This document shows, in pieces, positions 6,600-14,806 of a stretch of DNA of 27,356 nucleotides. The first letter of the stretch is position 1, and each line of letters opens with the position of its first letter. The notes beneath the pieces are model-generated. The model was not told the origin of the DNA, searched no databases, and saw only the letters and a program-made list of their open reading frames with translations. The translations under genes were made by a program, and so were the position numbers. This DNA comes from JBGOUV01 sp041477815 (GTDB lineage Bacteria; Acidobacteriota; Terriglobia; Bryobacterales; JACQDG01), in assembly GCA_041477815.1 (NCBI GenBank), contig JBGOUV010000034.1, forward strand, positions 1-27,356, written 5' to 3'.

Positions 6600-7481
6600 T
6601 CACAGGACCACGATGGGGTGATAGAGGTGGGGCAGACGGATTTCGCCGATGGCCAGCAGGCGGCCGTCGGTGTCCATCGCCTTCACCAGGCGCGCGCCTT
6701 GGCGGACGCGAAAGGGCGAGACGCGAAAATCGCGCCCGTGCAGGATTTGGGCGGCGGTGACGGCGTCCACGCACTCCGCGGGCGCCTCGGGCAGGAGTTC
6801 TTCGGTAGGCACCAGGGCTTCCGCCAGACGGCCTTCCTGGACCAGGGCCTGCAGTTGCTCGAGGGTCCGGGCCATTTCCACGGTGAACTCTCCGGCGGCC
6901 AAGCGACGCAGGCTCTCGACGTGCGCTCCGACTCCCAGTTTCTGTCCGATGTCGTGGGCTAAGCCTCGCAGGTAGGCGCCCGCCGAGCAGCGCACCCGCA
7001 CCCGCGCTCGAGGGCCGTCGACTTCCAGCACCGCGAACTCACCCACCCGCACCCGTACCGGCGCCAGCTCCACCGGCTGATTCTTTCGCGCCAGCTTGTA
7101 GGCCGCTACTCCGTGGACCTTCTTGGCGGAAACCGGCGGCGGGACTTGGTCGAATTCGCCGCGGTAGGTCTCTACGGCTTGCTCCAGCGCGGCGCGGTCG
7201 AGGCTGACCGCCACCTCGTCGCCGACGCGCTGGCCGGCGCGGTCGTAGGTGTCGGTAGCGTACCCGAACCGGATCACCGCTTCGTACACCTTATCGCGAT
7301 GCAGAAAGAACTGGGCGAGGCGGGTGGCGCGTCCTACGGCCACGGGCAGCACGCCGGTGGCGATGGGATCGAGGGTCCCCAGGTGGCCGACCCGCTTCTG
7401 CCCGCTCAGCCGCCGGACGCGGTCCACCACGTCGTGCGAGGTGATGCCGTCGGGCTTGTCGATTACCAGGATGCCATCCAC
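6600..7481 (-). CDS. truB: tRNA pseudouridine(55) synthase
   Basis: This 293-residue cytosolic enzyme converts U55 of the T-loop of tRNAs to pseudouridine. The N-terminus GILVIDKPDGITSHDVV, the catalytic motif GHLGTLDPIATGVLPVAVG (nucleophile Asp38), YEAVIRFGYATDTYD and the RCSAGAYLRGLAHDIGQKLG block are all diagnostic of TruB. The C-terminal segment after about 240 fits a PUA-like end. The start is GTG 7481, which encodes the conserved N-terminus. TACAAT lies six bases upstream, so the message may be leaderless. It heads a run with the zinc-ribbon and SH3 lipoprotein genes. In many bacteria truB sits with rbfA or ribF, which is not the case here. Confidence 0.97.
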   Translation of the reverse strand: MDGILVIDKPDGITSHDVVDRVRRLSGQKRVGHLGTLDPIATGVLPVAVGRATRLAQFFLHRDKVYEAVIRFGYATDTYDRAGQRVGDEVAVSLDRAALEQAVETYRGEFDQVPPPVSAKKVHGVAAYKLARKNQPVELAPVRVRVGEFAVLEVDGPRARVRVRCSAGAYLRGLAHDIGQKLGVGAHVESLRRLAAGEFTVEMARTLEQLQALVQEGRLAEALVPTEELLPEAPAECVDAVTAAQILHGRDFRVSPFRVRQGARLVKAMDTDGRLLAIGEIRLPHLYHPIVVL

Positions 7482-7487
7482 TACTCT

Positions 7488-7493
7488 ATTGTA
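7488..7493 (-). promoter_or_regulatory. Putative -10 element of truB
   Basis: TACAAT on the minus strand ends six bases before the GTG start of truB, in the 27-base gap after the TonB-dependent receptor gene. It gives truB its own start point and a transcript with essentially no leader. No ribosome-binding sequence is seen. Confidence 0.4.
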
Positions 7494-7508
7494 GGGGATG
7501 GCGCCCCC

Positions 7509-10496
7509 TCAAAAGATGAGTTTCAAGCCCAGTTGCAACTGGCGCGAGCTGCTGACATCCCCGCGCGCCGCCCGCGTCGCTGTGATCTGACCGAATTGCG
7601 AGGACGTCACCTGATTCACCGGCTGCGTGAAATTGGGATGATTCAGGATGTTGAAGGCCTCGACGCGCAACTGCATCCCTACCCTCTCGGTAAGGGCCGT
7701 GTTCTTGGCTATCGAGAAGTCGAGATTGAACATTCCCGGGGCCCGCAAAATGTTGCGACCCGCATCGCCGAATCCGGTGGCCTGCGCCGGGAGGAACGCT
7801 GCTTTGTTGAGCCACTGTGCCGGCGACGGACTCGCTACATAGAGCGACTGCCCGGGAGCCAGGAACGGACGGTTGAACGCCAGCAGGCTGCCACGGGTGT
7901 CGGTCACGGGAATGATGGGGCTGAAGGGATTCCCCGTCTGGCTGCTGAAGACCGGAGCGGCGCTCCAACCCTGCACCAGGCGCTTCATCAGGCCGCCCTC
8001 GGCATGGAAAGGAAACAGGTACAGGCCGCTGAAAATGAAACGCTGCCGGGCGTCGAAGTCGGAAAGAGCGCGCTCGGCCTTGAGGTTGCGGATGTCCTGG
8101 GCTTGCGGATTGGAACTGCCGACCGAATTGGTGTCGATGGATTTCGAAAAAGTGTAGGACGTGGAGAGGGTAAATCCCTTGGAGAATCGCTTCTCGGCCG
8201 AAAGCCAGAACCCGTTGTAGTTGGAGCTGGCCGCCGATTCGCTGAGGTTGATGCTGCTGAAACCGGAGATCGGGCGCACGCCGAGAATGCCCTGGTTATA
8301 ATCTCCGATGAAACGTAAATGCCGGCCCTGGCTGCCTACGTAGGCCGCCTGCACCACGGTTCCGAAGACCTCCTGTTGCACGTTGAGGTTGTAGCTCCAC
8401 ACCCGCCCGCTCTTGAAATGCGGGTCCACGGCCTGGATCGCGCTGCCCGTTCCCGGGGCGGCGGCGAACGGATTGGCGATCCGGATATTGCTGGTGTTGT
8501 TAACGGAGGTGGAAAAGGGCGGATTCGAGCCCAGCGGAGTGACAATATTCGTCACCGGCTGATCGTAATACAGACCCGTGCCGGCGCGGATCACGGTCTT
8601 CCCCCGGCCGGTGGGATCGTAAGCCAAGCCGAGTCGAGGGCCAAAATTCGTGAGCTGGCGCGCGTACGGCGTGGCGCCGCTGGTTCCCGCCTGCACGAGC
8701 TTGTTCTGGGCGAAATCGTACATGCTCAAGCGATTGTATTTCTCAGTGGGCACTCCGTTGAATTCCCAACGCAAGCCGAGGTTCAGGGTCAGCCTGGAAG
8801 TGAGCTTCACGTCATCCTGGGCAAAGCCGTTGTAGGCGCTGACGCGGAGCGCCGGCGTCACCGCCAGCGCCGTCTCCGTGGCTGAAGTGGGAGTGCCGGT
8901 GAGGAAATTCGCCACGGTTCCAAAGGTGATCGTGCCACCCGTGCCGTAGTTGAAGTTGTTGTTCCGGAAGCGCCGCAACTCGGCGCCGAATTTCAAGGAG
9001 TGGCGGCCGCGAATCCAGGACACGGTGTCGGAGTATTGGAAGGTCGTATCGCCGCGCCCCTGCGGGAACCCATTGATCCCGCCGAAGGTGAAGTTTCCGG
9101 GCACGGTGATTTGCGGGAACACAAACGAGGGCGACGCGATGCCGAAATCCTGCGGCGCCGTCTTGAAGTCCTGCACAAAGTCGATGCGCACGCGGTTGAG
9201 GCCGGCGCGAAACTCGTTGGTCACGGTGGGAGAGAAGACGTGGGTTTCGCCGAGCGCCAGCATCATGCGCTTCGCCGGACGGCGGTCCCCGAAGCCCGGC
9301 AGGTTGTTGTTCTGCAGAGTGGGTTCGGTGCGCTCATCGCGGTTGGAAATGAAGGTACCGAACAGAAAATCCCGGCTGCCGAAGTTATGATCGATGCGGC
9401 CGGTGAGCTGGTTCAGCGTACGCTGGCGGGGAGCGGCGCCGACGAAACGCGCCCCGGTCGAGTCGTTGGGCCGCGGCACCAGGTCCAGCAGCTTCCGCAT
9501 AACGGGATCGGTGATGGTGGCCCGTTGCGCATCGCTGAGCACCAGGGTGTTGATGGAGGCCACCTCGCGCGCCCGCCGGCCTTCGTAGGAGGTGAAGAAG
9601 AACGTGCGGCTCTTCACGATGGGTCCACCCACCGAGTATCCAAATACGTTGCGCTTGAAAGAAGCAATCGGGGCATCGCCCCGGTCGAAGAAATTCTTGG
9701 CGTCGAAGTGTTCGTTGCGCACGAACTCGTACGCGGTGCCGTGGAGGGAATTGCTGCCCGACTTGGAAACGCCGTTCACGATAATGCCGGCGTTGCGGCC
9801 GTACTCGGCGGAGAAGGCGTTAGTCTGGACCTTGAACTCCTGGATCATGTCGATGTTCGGCTGAAACGTGATCTGGTTCTGCACCATGTCGCTGATGTTG
9901 ATGCCGTCGAACAGATAGTTGGTGGAGTCCTCGCGCGTACCCGAAGCGTTGATGCCGGACATGCCGATGCCGCTGGGCACGGCCAGAAAGGTGCGATTGT
10001 TCGTGCTGGGCGCCACCGTGCCCGGCTGAATCAGGGCCAGGTCGAGGAAGAAGCGCCCATTCAAAGGCAGCTCGGCGATACTCTTTGCGGTGACCACCGA
10101 CCCCAGACTCGCTGACTCCGTCTGCGTTCGGACCGCCGAACTCTCGACGGTGACAATGGTCGCGATGTCGCCCACTTCCAGCCGGGCGTCGGCGCGGGCG
10201 CGTTGTTCCACCTCGAGGACGATCGGGCTCTGCAGGAAGGTCTTAAAGCCCGCCTGCTCGACCTTGAGTGAGTAGCGGCCCGGGCGCACGCGGGGAAATT
10301 CGTAAAGCCCCGAGTCGTTGGACGTCGTACTTTGGGAGACGCCGGTATCCAGATTCGCCAGCGTCACGGTGGCGTTGGCGATCGCCGCTTCCTGAGCGTC
10401 CTGCACGGCGCCGACCAGGGCGGCGTTCTGCGCTGCCAAGGGGAGCGATCCCGACAACAGAGCGAATCCAAGAGCAAAACCCCACAGCTTATTCAT
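7509..10496 (-). CDS. Oar-like TonB-dependent outer-membrane receptor
   Basis: This 995-residue outer-membrane protein begins with a signal peptide (MNKLWGFALGFALLSGSLPLAAQ). It is followed by a carboxypeptidase-regulatory-like beta domain (about 23-105: LVGAVQDAQEAAIANATVTL ... FPRVRPGRYSLKVEQAGF). A plug-like region comes next, with LPLNGRFFLDLALIQPG and then NYLFDGINISDM. A long beta-barrel, rich in aromatic and Asn residues, ends in LGLKLIF with the terminal Phe expected for BAM-dependent insertion. The architecture matches the expanded Acidobacteriota family of TonB-dependent or Oar proteins thought to import oligosaccharides or peptides. The start at 10496 is supported by GGAGGGG just upstream; an upstream extension is not signal-like. 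It is divergent from the exported enolase-superfamily gene, and substrate specificity cannot be read from sequence. Confidence 0.92.
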   Translation of the reverse strand: MNKLWGFALGFALLSGSLPLAAQNAALVGAVQDAQEAAIANATVTLANLDTGVSQSTTSNDSGLYEFPRVRPGRYSLKVEQAGFKTFLQSPIVLEVEQRARADARLEVGDIATIVTVESSAVRTQTESASLGSVVTAKSIAELPLNGRFFLDLALIQPGTVAPSTNNRTFLAVPSGIGMSGINASGTREDSTNYLFDGINISDMVQNQITFQPNIDMIQEFKVQTNAFSAEYGRNAGIIVNGVSKSGSNSLHGTAYEFVRNEHFDAKNFFDRGDAPIASFKRNVFGYSVGGPIVKSRTFFFTSYEGRRAREVASINTLVLSDAQRATITDPVMRKLLDLVPRPNDSTGARFVGAAPRQRTLNQLTGRIDHNFGSRDFLFGTFISNRDERTEPTLQNNNLPGFGDRRPAKRMMLALGETHVFSPTVTNEFRAGLNRVRIDFVQDFKTAPQDFGIASPSFVFPQITVPGNFTFGGINGFPQGRGDTTFQYSDTVSWIRGRHSLKFGAELRRFRNNNFNYGTGGTITFGTVANFLTGTPTSATETALAVTPALRVSAYNGFAQDDVKLTSRLTLNLGLRWEFNGVPTEKYNRLSMYDFAQNKLVQAGTSGATPYARQLTNFGPRLGLAYDPTGRGKTVIRAGTGLYYDQPVTNIVTPLGSNPPFSTSVNNTSNIRIANPFAAAPGTGSAIQAVDPHFKSGRVWSYNLNVQQEVFGTVVQAAYVGSQGRHLRFIGDYNQGILGVRPISGFSSINLSESAASSNYNGFWLSAEKRFSKGFTLSTSYTFSKSIDTNSVGSSNPQAQDIRNLKAERALSDFDARQRFIFSGLYLFPFHAEGGLMKRLVQGWSAAPVFSSQTGNPFSPIIPVTDTRGSLLAFNRPFLAPGQSLYVASPSPAQWLNKAAFLPAQATGFGDAGRNILRAPGMFNLDFSIAKNTALTERVGMQLRVEAFNILNHPNFTQPVNQVTSSQFGQITATRAARGDVSSSRQLQLGLKLIF

Positions 10497-10695
10497 ATGC
10501 CCCCTCCAAAAGATGTTGAATTGGCACAGCCCCATATTCGCGTGCCGGACCGCGCCTGGGCTCACCAGAGCGCCCGGCGATTCCCCCCCTGACGGTGCGT
10601 AAGTAATATATCATGAACACGTGCCGCGGACCCTGCTCTAATTACGAGATCGGGGACAAGTTAACACCGTCGGTGAGAACAGGAGCCAGTTATCT

Positions 10696-11943
10696 ATGAG
10701 TACGATCACCCGACGTAACTTTCTACGGACCGCCGCCGCGCTGCCGGCCGCCTCTTTCCTTACCCGCTACCACGCCATGGCCGCCCCGGAGAAGGGACGC
10801 GTCAAGATCCGGGACGTGAAGACCATGATCTTTCAGGGCCCGGATCGCAACTACACGCTGGTCAAGATCGAGACCGACGCCGGGCTGTTCGGGATCGGCG
10901 AAGGCTACGGGAGTCCCGGCGTGGGGGTGAAGGAGCAGGTCCACGCGCTGAAGCCCGAGTTGATCGGCAAGGATCCGCTGGAGATCGACGCCCTCTACAC
11001 CCGTTTGGGAACCCGCACCGACGGTTCGGCCCACGCCCTGATGCGCGCCGTGAGCGGCATCGAGATGGCGCTGTGGGATACGGCGGGGAAGGTCCTCGGC
11101 GTGCCGGCGTCCACGCTGCTGGGCGGGCGCTTCCGGGACAAGGTGCGGGTGTATGATCACGCGACGCCGCGCAACCTGTGGGACAAAGCCTCCTGTCGCG
11201 AGTGGGCCCAGAAGGTGAAAGCCGACAAGAGCGGCTTTACCTGCCACAAGTTCGGGCTCCGGCACACCAACCCGGCCGACGACTTCGGGCGCGACCTGGC
11301 CAACCGCATGCTGTCCAGCAAGGAGCTGCGGCTGGTCCGCCAGGGCTTCGAGAACTGCCGCGAGGCGATCGGCTGGGACCACGACATCATGTGTCACTGC
11401 CACTGGGAGTACGACCTGCGAACCGCCATCCAGTACGCCGAGGCGGTGGAGTCCATCAAGCCCACGTGGCTGGAGGACGTGCTGCCGGTGAACTACTCGG
11501 AGAGCTGGCCCAAGCTGTGCGCCGCCTCGCGGGTGCCCATCTGCACGGGCGAGAACTGGATGCGCCGCGCCGACGCCCTGCCCTTCGTGCTCAACCGCGG
11601 CTGCGACATCCTGCACCCCGATCTGCGGAATACCGGAGGCTTCCTGGAAACCAAGAGGATGGCCGACCTGGCCGACCTGTTCGCCCTTCCCATGGCCAAC
11701 CACAACACCGGTAGTCTCGTCAATACCATGGCCACGATACAGTGGGCGTCGTCGATCCGCGACTACCTCGCCTGCGAGACCATCATCGGCAAGGGCGACT
11801 GGATGGACGACGTCATCCTGCACGACGGCCCGGTGGTGAAGGACAGCTTTGTCCAGGCGCCGACCAAGCCCGGCCTGGGGATCGAGCTGAACCCGGACGT
11901 GATTCAAGCGCACCTGTTCCGGGGGGAGGTCTGGTGGGGCTGA
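10696..11943 (+). CDS. Tat-exported enolase-superfamily (mandelate racemase type) protein
   Basis: This 415-residue sugar-acid dehydratase or racemase-like protein begins with a twin-arginine signal (ITRRNFLRTAAALPAASFL). The enolase N-terminal capping domain follows (about 36-140), then the barrel. Candidate residues are Lys185 (HKFG), Glu260 (LEDVLP), Glu286 (TGENW), the Asp of HPDLRN and His336 (ANHNTG). The first metal-ligand position, 26 residues before Glu260, is His234 in MCHCHW instead of the usual Asp. The 26/26/50 spacing matches mandelate racemase, so the alignment is secure. AGGAG lies 11 bases before ATG 10696. It is divergently arranged with the TonB-dependent receptor, which fits uptake and periplasmic processing of a plant-derived acid or sugar. 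The substrate is unknown. Confidence 0.9.
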   Translation: MSTITRRNFLRTAAALPAASFLTRYHAMAAPEKGRVKIRDVKTMIFQGPDRNYTLVKIETDAGLFGIGEGYGSPGVGVKEQVHALKPELIGKDPLEIDALYTRLGTRTDGSAHALMRAVSGIEMALWDTAGKVLGVPASTLLGGRFRDKVRVYDHATPRNLWDKASCREWAQKVKADKSGFTCHKFGLRHTNPADDFGRDLANRMLSSKELRLVRQGFENCREAIGWDHDIMCHCHWEYDLRTAIQYAEAVESIKPTWLEDVLPVNYSESWPKLCAASRVPICTGENWMRRADALPFVLNRGCDILHPDLRNTGGFLETKRMADLADLFALPMANHNTGSLVNTMATIQWASSIRDYLACETIIGKGDWMDDVILHDGPVVKDSFVQAPTKPGLGIELNPDVIQAHLFRGEVWWG

Positions 11944-12019
11944 AACCGTCGGGTGAAACGCAGGTGAAGGCCGCGGCATGCCGAAATCGAGCAGGCGGTG
12001 CGGGCCTATGGTGTCCCTA

Positions 12020-12202
12020 TCAGCCTTCCTGATACCGCAGGAGCACAGCGGTGATGTTGTCGGGACCTCCGGCCTGGTTGGCGCCGTCGACCAGGCGGGC
12101 GGCTCAGGCGTCGTCGCCCGCCGGACCCCAGAGGCCGTCGGAACAAAGCAGGATCAGGTCGCCCGGCGCCAGCTCCTCGCGGTGCACGCGGATCAGCGGT
12201 TC
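12020..12202 (-). pseudogene. PP2C-type protein phosphatase, C-terminal remnant
   Basis: Read on the minus strand from 12202, this encodes EPLIRVHREELAPGDLILLCSDGLWG. After an in-frame TGA (12104-12106), AARLVDGANQAGGPDNITAVLLRYQEG follows. GDLILLCSDGL and GGPDNITAVLL are the last two conserved motifs of bacterial PP2C Ser/Thr phosphatases (PrpC/Stp), including the metal-binding Asp residues. The spacer between them is much shorter than usual, and everything upstream is missing. It is a dead tail of a phosphatase gene. Confidence 0.75.
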
Positions 12203-12381
12203 TTGTCAGAAGTGACCAGGTACAAGACGGCCCCTCGACGTTGGAGGTCCAAGGCAACGGCTAGTTGGAAGGCATCCAGGGTTCGCAAGCCGTGATCCAC
12301 GGCGCGAACGCGTAGCTGGACTTTGGATGCGATCCTGAACGGATCGAAGTCTGTCACCCGACGGGAGGTGGCGTAGTACAA
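12193..12381 (-). pseudogene. PIN-domain (VapC-like) toxin, C-terminal remnant
   Basis: The minus-strand frame contains AVDHGLRTLDAFQLAVALDL and then YLVTSDKNR before a TGA. The pattern LRTLDAxxLAVAL followed by VTSD is the second half of PIN-domain ribonucleases of VapC toxins, with two of the acidic metal ligands. The first half of the domain, its start codon and the partner antitoxin are absent. The end joins the PP2C remnant directly at about 12195-12202, so two unrelated gene tails were fused by deletion or rearrangement. A 9-bp tandem repeat, AATAGGCAT, lies just upstream (about 12380-12397). Confidence 0.6.
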
Positions 12382-12458
12382 TAGGCATAATAGGCATCAA
12401 CCGCCGCCATCAACTTTCAACGGGCCTCGGGACACCGCCTGGCCCCTTCACTTCTCGA

Positions 12459-12464
12459 TATACT
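12459..12464 (+). promoter_or_regulatory. Putative -10 element of the M28 peptidase gene
   Basis: TATACT ends eight bases before ATG 12473, with no ribosome site between. This is the same arrangement as before nuoA and the antitoxin gene. I could not assign a -35 box at the usual distance. Confidence 0.35.
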
Positions 12465-12472
12465 GGCAGATC

Positions 12473-14470
12473 ATGAGAACGCTAACGCTTCTGCTCATCG
12501 GTGGGATGGTGGCTTGGGGACAGAACCCTGGCGGCCGCGGCAACCGGGCGCGATCGTCCGCCGTGCCGGGACCCGCTTCCAAGCTATTGCAGACGCTGCG
12601 GGAAGAGACCAACCCCGACCAGGCGGTGCGGGACGTGCGGACGATCTGGGAGACCGACCGTTGGTTTACGTTTCCCAAGTTCGAGGAAACGGCAAAGAAC
12701 GTGGCGGCGATGCTGCGGCGCGCGGGGCTGGAGGACGTCGAAATCGGCAACCCTCCGGCGGACGGGGTGACGCAGGGCGGCTTCTGGACCTTGCCGCTGG
12801 CTTGGGACGTGAAGGTCGGCACGCTGGAGATTCTCGACCCGCCAGTGCCGGCCGACCGGCGGGTGCTGGCCGACTATCGGAAAGTCCCCACCTCGATCGG
12901 CATGTGGAGCGGGCCGACACCGCCGGGGGGCGTGGTCACCGAGGTGGTGCTGGTCTCGGGCAGCGTGGAGAGCAGGGATCTGAAGGGCAAGCTGGTCCTG
13001 GGCCAGCGGGGGTCGAAAACGGCGCTGGCGAAGGCGGGCGCGCTGGGGATCATCAGCGAGAACACGGAGAACCGCGATCTGGCCGAGGAGCGGGGGTGGG
13101 TCAATTCGTTTGGGGACAACGGCTGGAGCTTTACCAAGGGCAGCGCGCCGCTGGTGTGCTTCTCGATCACCCCGCGGGGGTCGCAGCTTCTGCGGGAGCT
13201 GCTGAAAAAGGGTCCAGTGAAGGTGCGGGCGAATGTGGACAGCCGGTATTATGCCGGGGTATATCCGTACGTGACCGGAGTGATTCGGGGGACCGACGGC
13301 GCCAATGCCGAAGAGGTCCTGTCGCTCGGACACCTCTACGAGCAGGGCGCCCACGACAACGCCACCGGGGTCGCTTCGATCATCGGAGCGGCCGAGACCC
13401 TGCACCGCCTGATCCAGGCCGGAAAGCTGGTGCGGCCCAGGCGGACGATCCGGGTCTTGGGGATGGGCGAGTGCTACGGGACCATGTATTACCTGGAGCA
13501 TCACCAGGACCGGGTGAAGAGAACGGTGGCGGCGATGTGCATCGACTCGCCGGCGGGGCTCCAGAACCTGGCGGGCACGGAATACACCTGGATCGTGAAC
13601 CCGCACTCCGCCAAGTCCTACGTGGACGCCCTGGCCCTGCGGCTGGCGGAGGAATACTATCCGTCCGTGGGGAGGCCCTGGGGGTGGATCGAGCACCGCA
13701 GCTCCACCGATAACTATCTCGGGGATCCGGCCATCGGCATTCCGACGGTGATGCCGCATGGCGGGTACGGGGTGCACGCGCACCACAACAGCGCCGACAC
13801 GCCGGACGCGGTGGACCCCAAGTCGATGCGGGACTTGATGGTGATGAATGCCGCGTATACCTACTTGATTGCCTCGGCCGGCGAGGCGGAGAAGCGCTGG
13901 ATGGCGGAGGTGGCGCTGACCCGAGGCTATAACCAGGTGGCCGCGTCGGCGGCGAAGATCCTGGACCAGGTGGCGGTGGCGGAGAACGCGGAGCGGCTGG
14001 GCCGGCTGCTCTACCAGGGCGGCGAGCGGGTCGACTATTCGCTCGACCGGGAGTCGCAGGCGGTGCGGTCGGCGTGGGATCTCCGGGAAGGCCTGGCCGC
14101 TCTGGCCGGCTTCGCCCAACAGCAGAAGGCGCGGTTGGAGCGGGCTGCGCGGGAGCGTGCCGCCGCCTTGGGACTCGGGTCCGTGCAGCCGGTGGCGCCG
14201 CCGCCGAACCCGGAGGCGGAGAAGATCGTCGTCCGGCGGAAGCGGATGGGAACCATCACCCTGGAGGATCTGCCCCGGGAGCAGCGCGAGAACTATCCGG
14301 CGGCGTCCTTCTGGGGCGTGCCGGTGTCGGCTCTGTACTGGTGCGACGGGAAACGGAGCCTGGCGGAGGTCGTCCGCCTGACCGAGCTCGAGATGGGCCC
14401 GCAGCAGTTCGATTTCGTGGGATATTTCAAGTTCCTCGAAAAGCATGGCTACGTGGAGTTCGTCCGATGA
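12473..14470 (+). CDS. Exported M28-family zinc peptidase with C-terminal winged-helix-like domain
   Basis: This 665-residue secreted peptidase starts with a short signal peptide (MRTLTLLLIGGMVAWGQ). A protease-associated (PA)-like insert spans about 135-240 (LKGKLVLGQRGSKTALAKAGALGIIS). The peptidase core carries HLYEQGAHDNATG (His294, Asp295), GMGECYG (Glu333), an Asp in CIDSPAG and HHNSADTPD (His437/438), which correspond to the M28 dizinc ligands. After a charged helical linker, residues about 600-665 (ALYWCDGKRSLAEVVRLTELEMG ... FKFLEKHGYVEFV) resemble the PqqD-like or winged-helix tails found on some DUF4910-type aminopeptidases. Such enzymes release N-terminal residues from extracellular peptides; the precise specificity is unknown. 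It stands alone between the pseudogene patch and the oxidoreductase gene. Confidence 0.88.
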   Translation: MRTLTLLLIGGMVAWGQNPGGRGNRARSSAVPGPASKLLQTLREETNPDQAVRDVRTIWETDRWFTFPKFEETAKNVAAMLRRAGLEDVEIGNPPADGVTQGGFWTLPLAWDVKVGTLEILDPPVPADRRVLADYRKVPTSIGMWSGPTPPGGVVTEVVLVSGSVESRDLKGKLVLGQRGSKTALAKAGALGIISENTENRDLAEERGWVNSFGDNGWSFTKGSAPLVCFSITPRGSQLLRELLKKGPVKVRANVDSRYYAGVYPYVTGVIRGTDGANAEEVLSLGHLYEQGAHDNATGVASIIGAAETLHRLIQAGKLVRPRRTIRVLGMGECYGTMYYLEHHQDRVKRTVAAMCIDSPAGLQNLAGTEYTWIVNPHSAKSYVDALALRLAEEYYPSVGRPWGWIEHRSSTDNYLGDPAIGIPTVMPHGGYGVHAHHNSADTPDAVDPKSMRDLMVMNAAYTYLIASAGEAEKRWMAEVALTRGYNQVAASAAKILDQVAVAENAERLGRLLYQGGERVDYSLDRESQAVRSAWDLREGLAALAGFAQQQKARLERAARERAAALGLGSVQPVAPPPNPEAEKIVVRRKRMGTITLEDLPREQRENYPAASFWGVPVSALYWCDGKRSLAEVVRLTELEMGPQQFDFVGYFKFLEKHGYVEFVR

Positions 14471-14806
14471 GGCGCCTCGCCCTGCTGCCGGGCGGTATTT
14501 GCCGCAGCGCCGGAGCGGTAGGGAGAAGACTCTACTGTGGCCCGCGACAGCAAAGACCGCAGCGAAGCCGCCCCGCCAATCCGTTCGCCGGAGTCCGGTA
14601 TCCAGCGGAAGGACCTCCCTCCCGTAGCGGGCCGGGCCCTTGGCGACCGCCGCGATGCACGCCCCGGGGTCTGAGTTCTCCCGTTGGCGTGAGATATAAG
14701 AGATCCTCCGCCGGCAGCGGCCGCGTGGGCAGCGCAGAGCGCGGCGGTTAGAAGACGCCGGCGCGCGGTTGGCCGGGATCCTGCCGGCTGTGATAGCATC
14801 GCGATC
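14471..14806. other. Intergenic region, no supported gene
   Basis: These 336 bases lie between two plus-strand genes. A 45-codon frame from GTG 14537 to 14674 (VARDSKDRSEAAPPIRSPES...) has a protein-like residue mix but no ribosome site and no family I know. It may be chance in GC-rich DNA. A weak -10-like GATAGC lies nine bases before the next start. Confidence 0.35.

Noticed and set aside
10723..11979. A 418-codon minus-strand frame opposite the enolase-superfamily gene
   Set aside because: The composition is that of an antisense shadow, and the plus-strand protein has a Tat signal and catalytic residues.
12584..14446. A 620-codon open frame on the minus strand opposite the M28 peptidase
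   Set aside because: It is rich in Arg, His, Pro and Leu with no family motif, as expected for the antisense of a GC-rich gene. The plus-strand frame has clear M28 motifs.
14537..14674. A 45-codon GTG frame between the M28 and oxidoreductase genes
   Set aside because: The residue mix is plausible but there is no ribosome site, domain or partner to support it as a gene.
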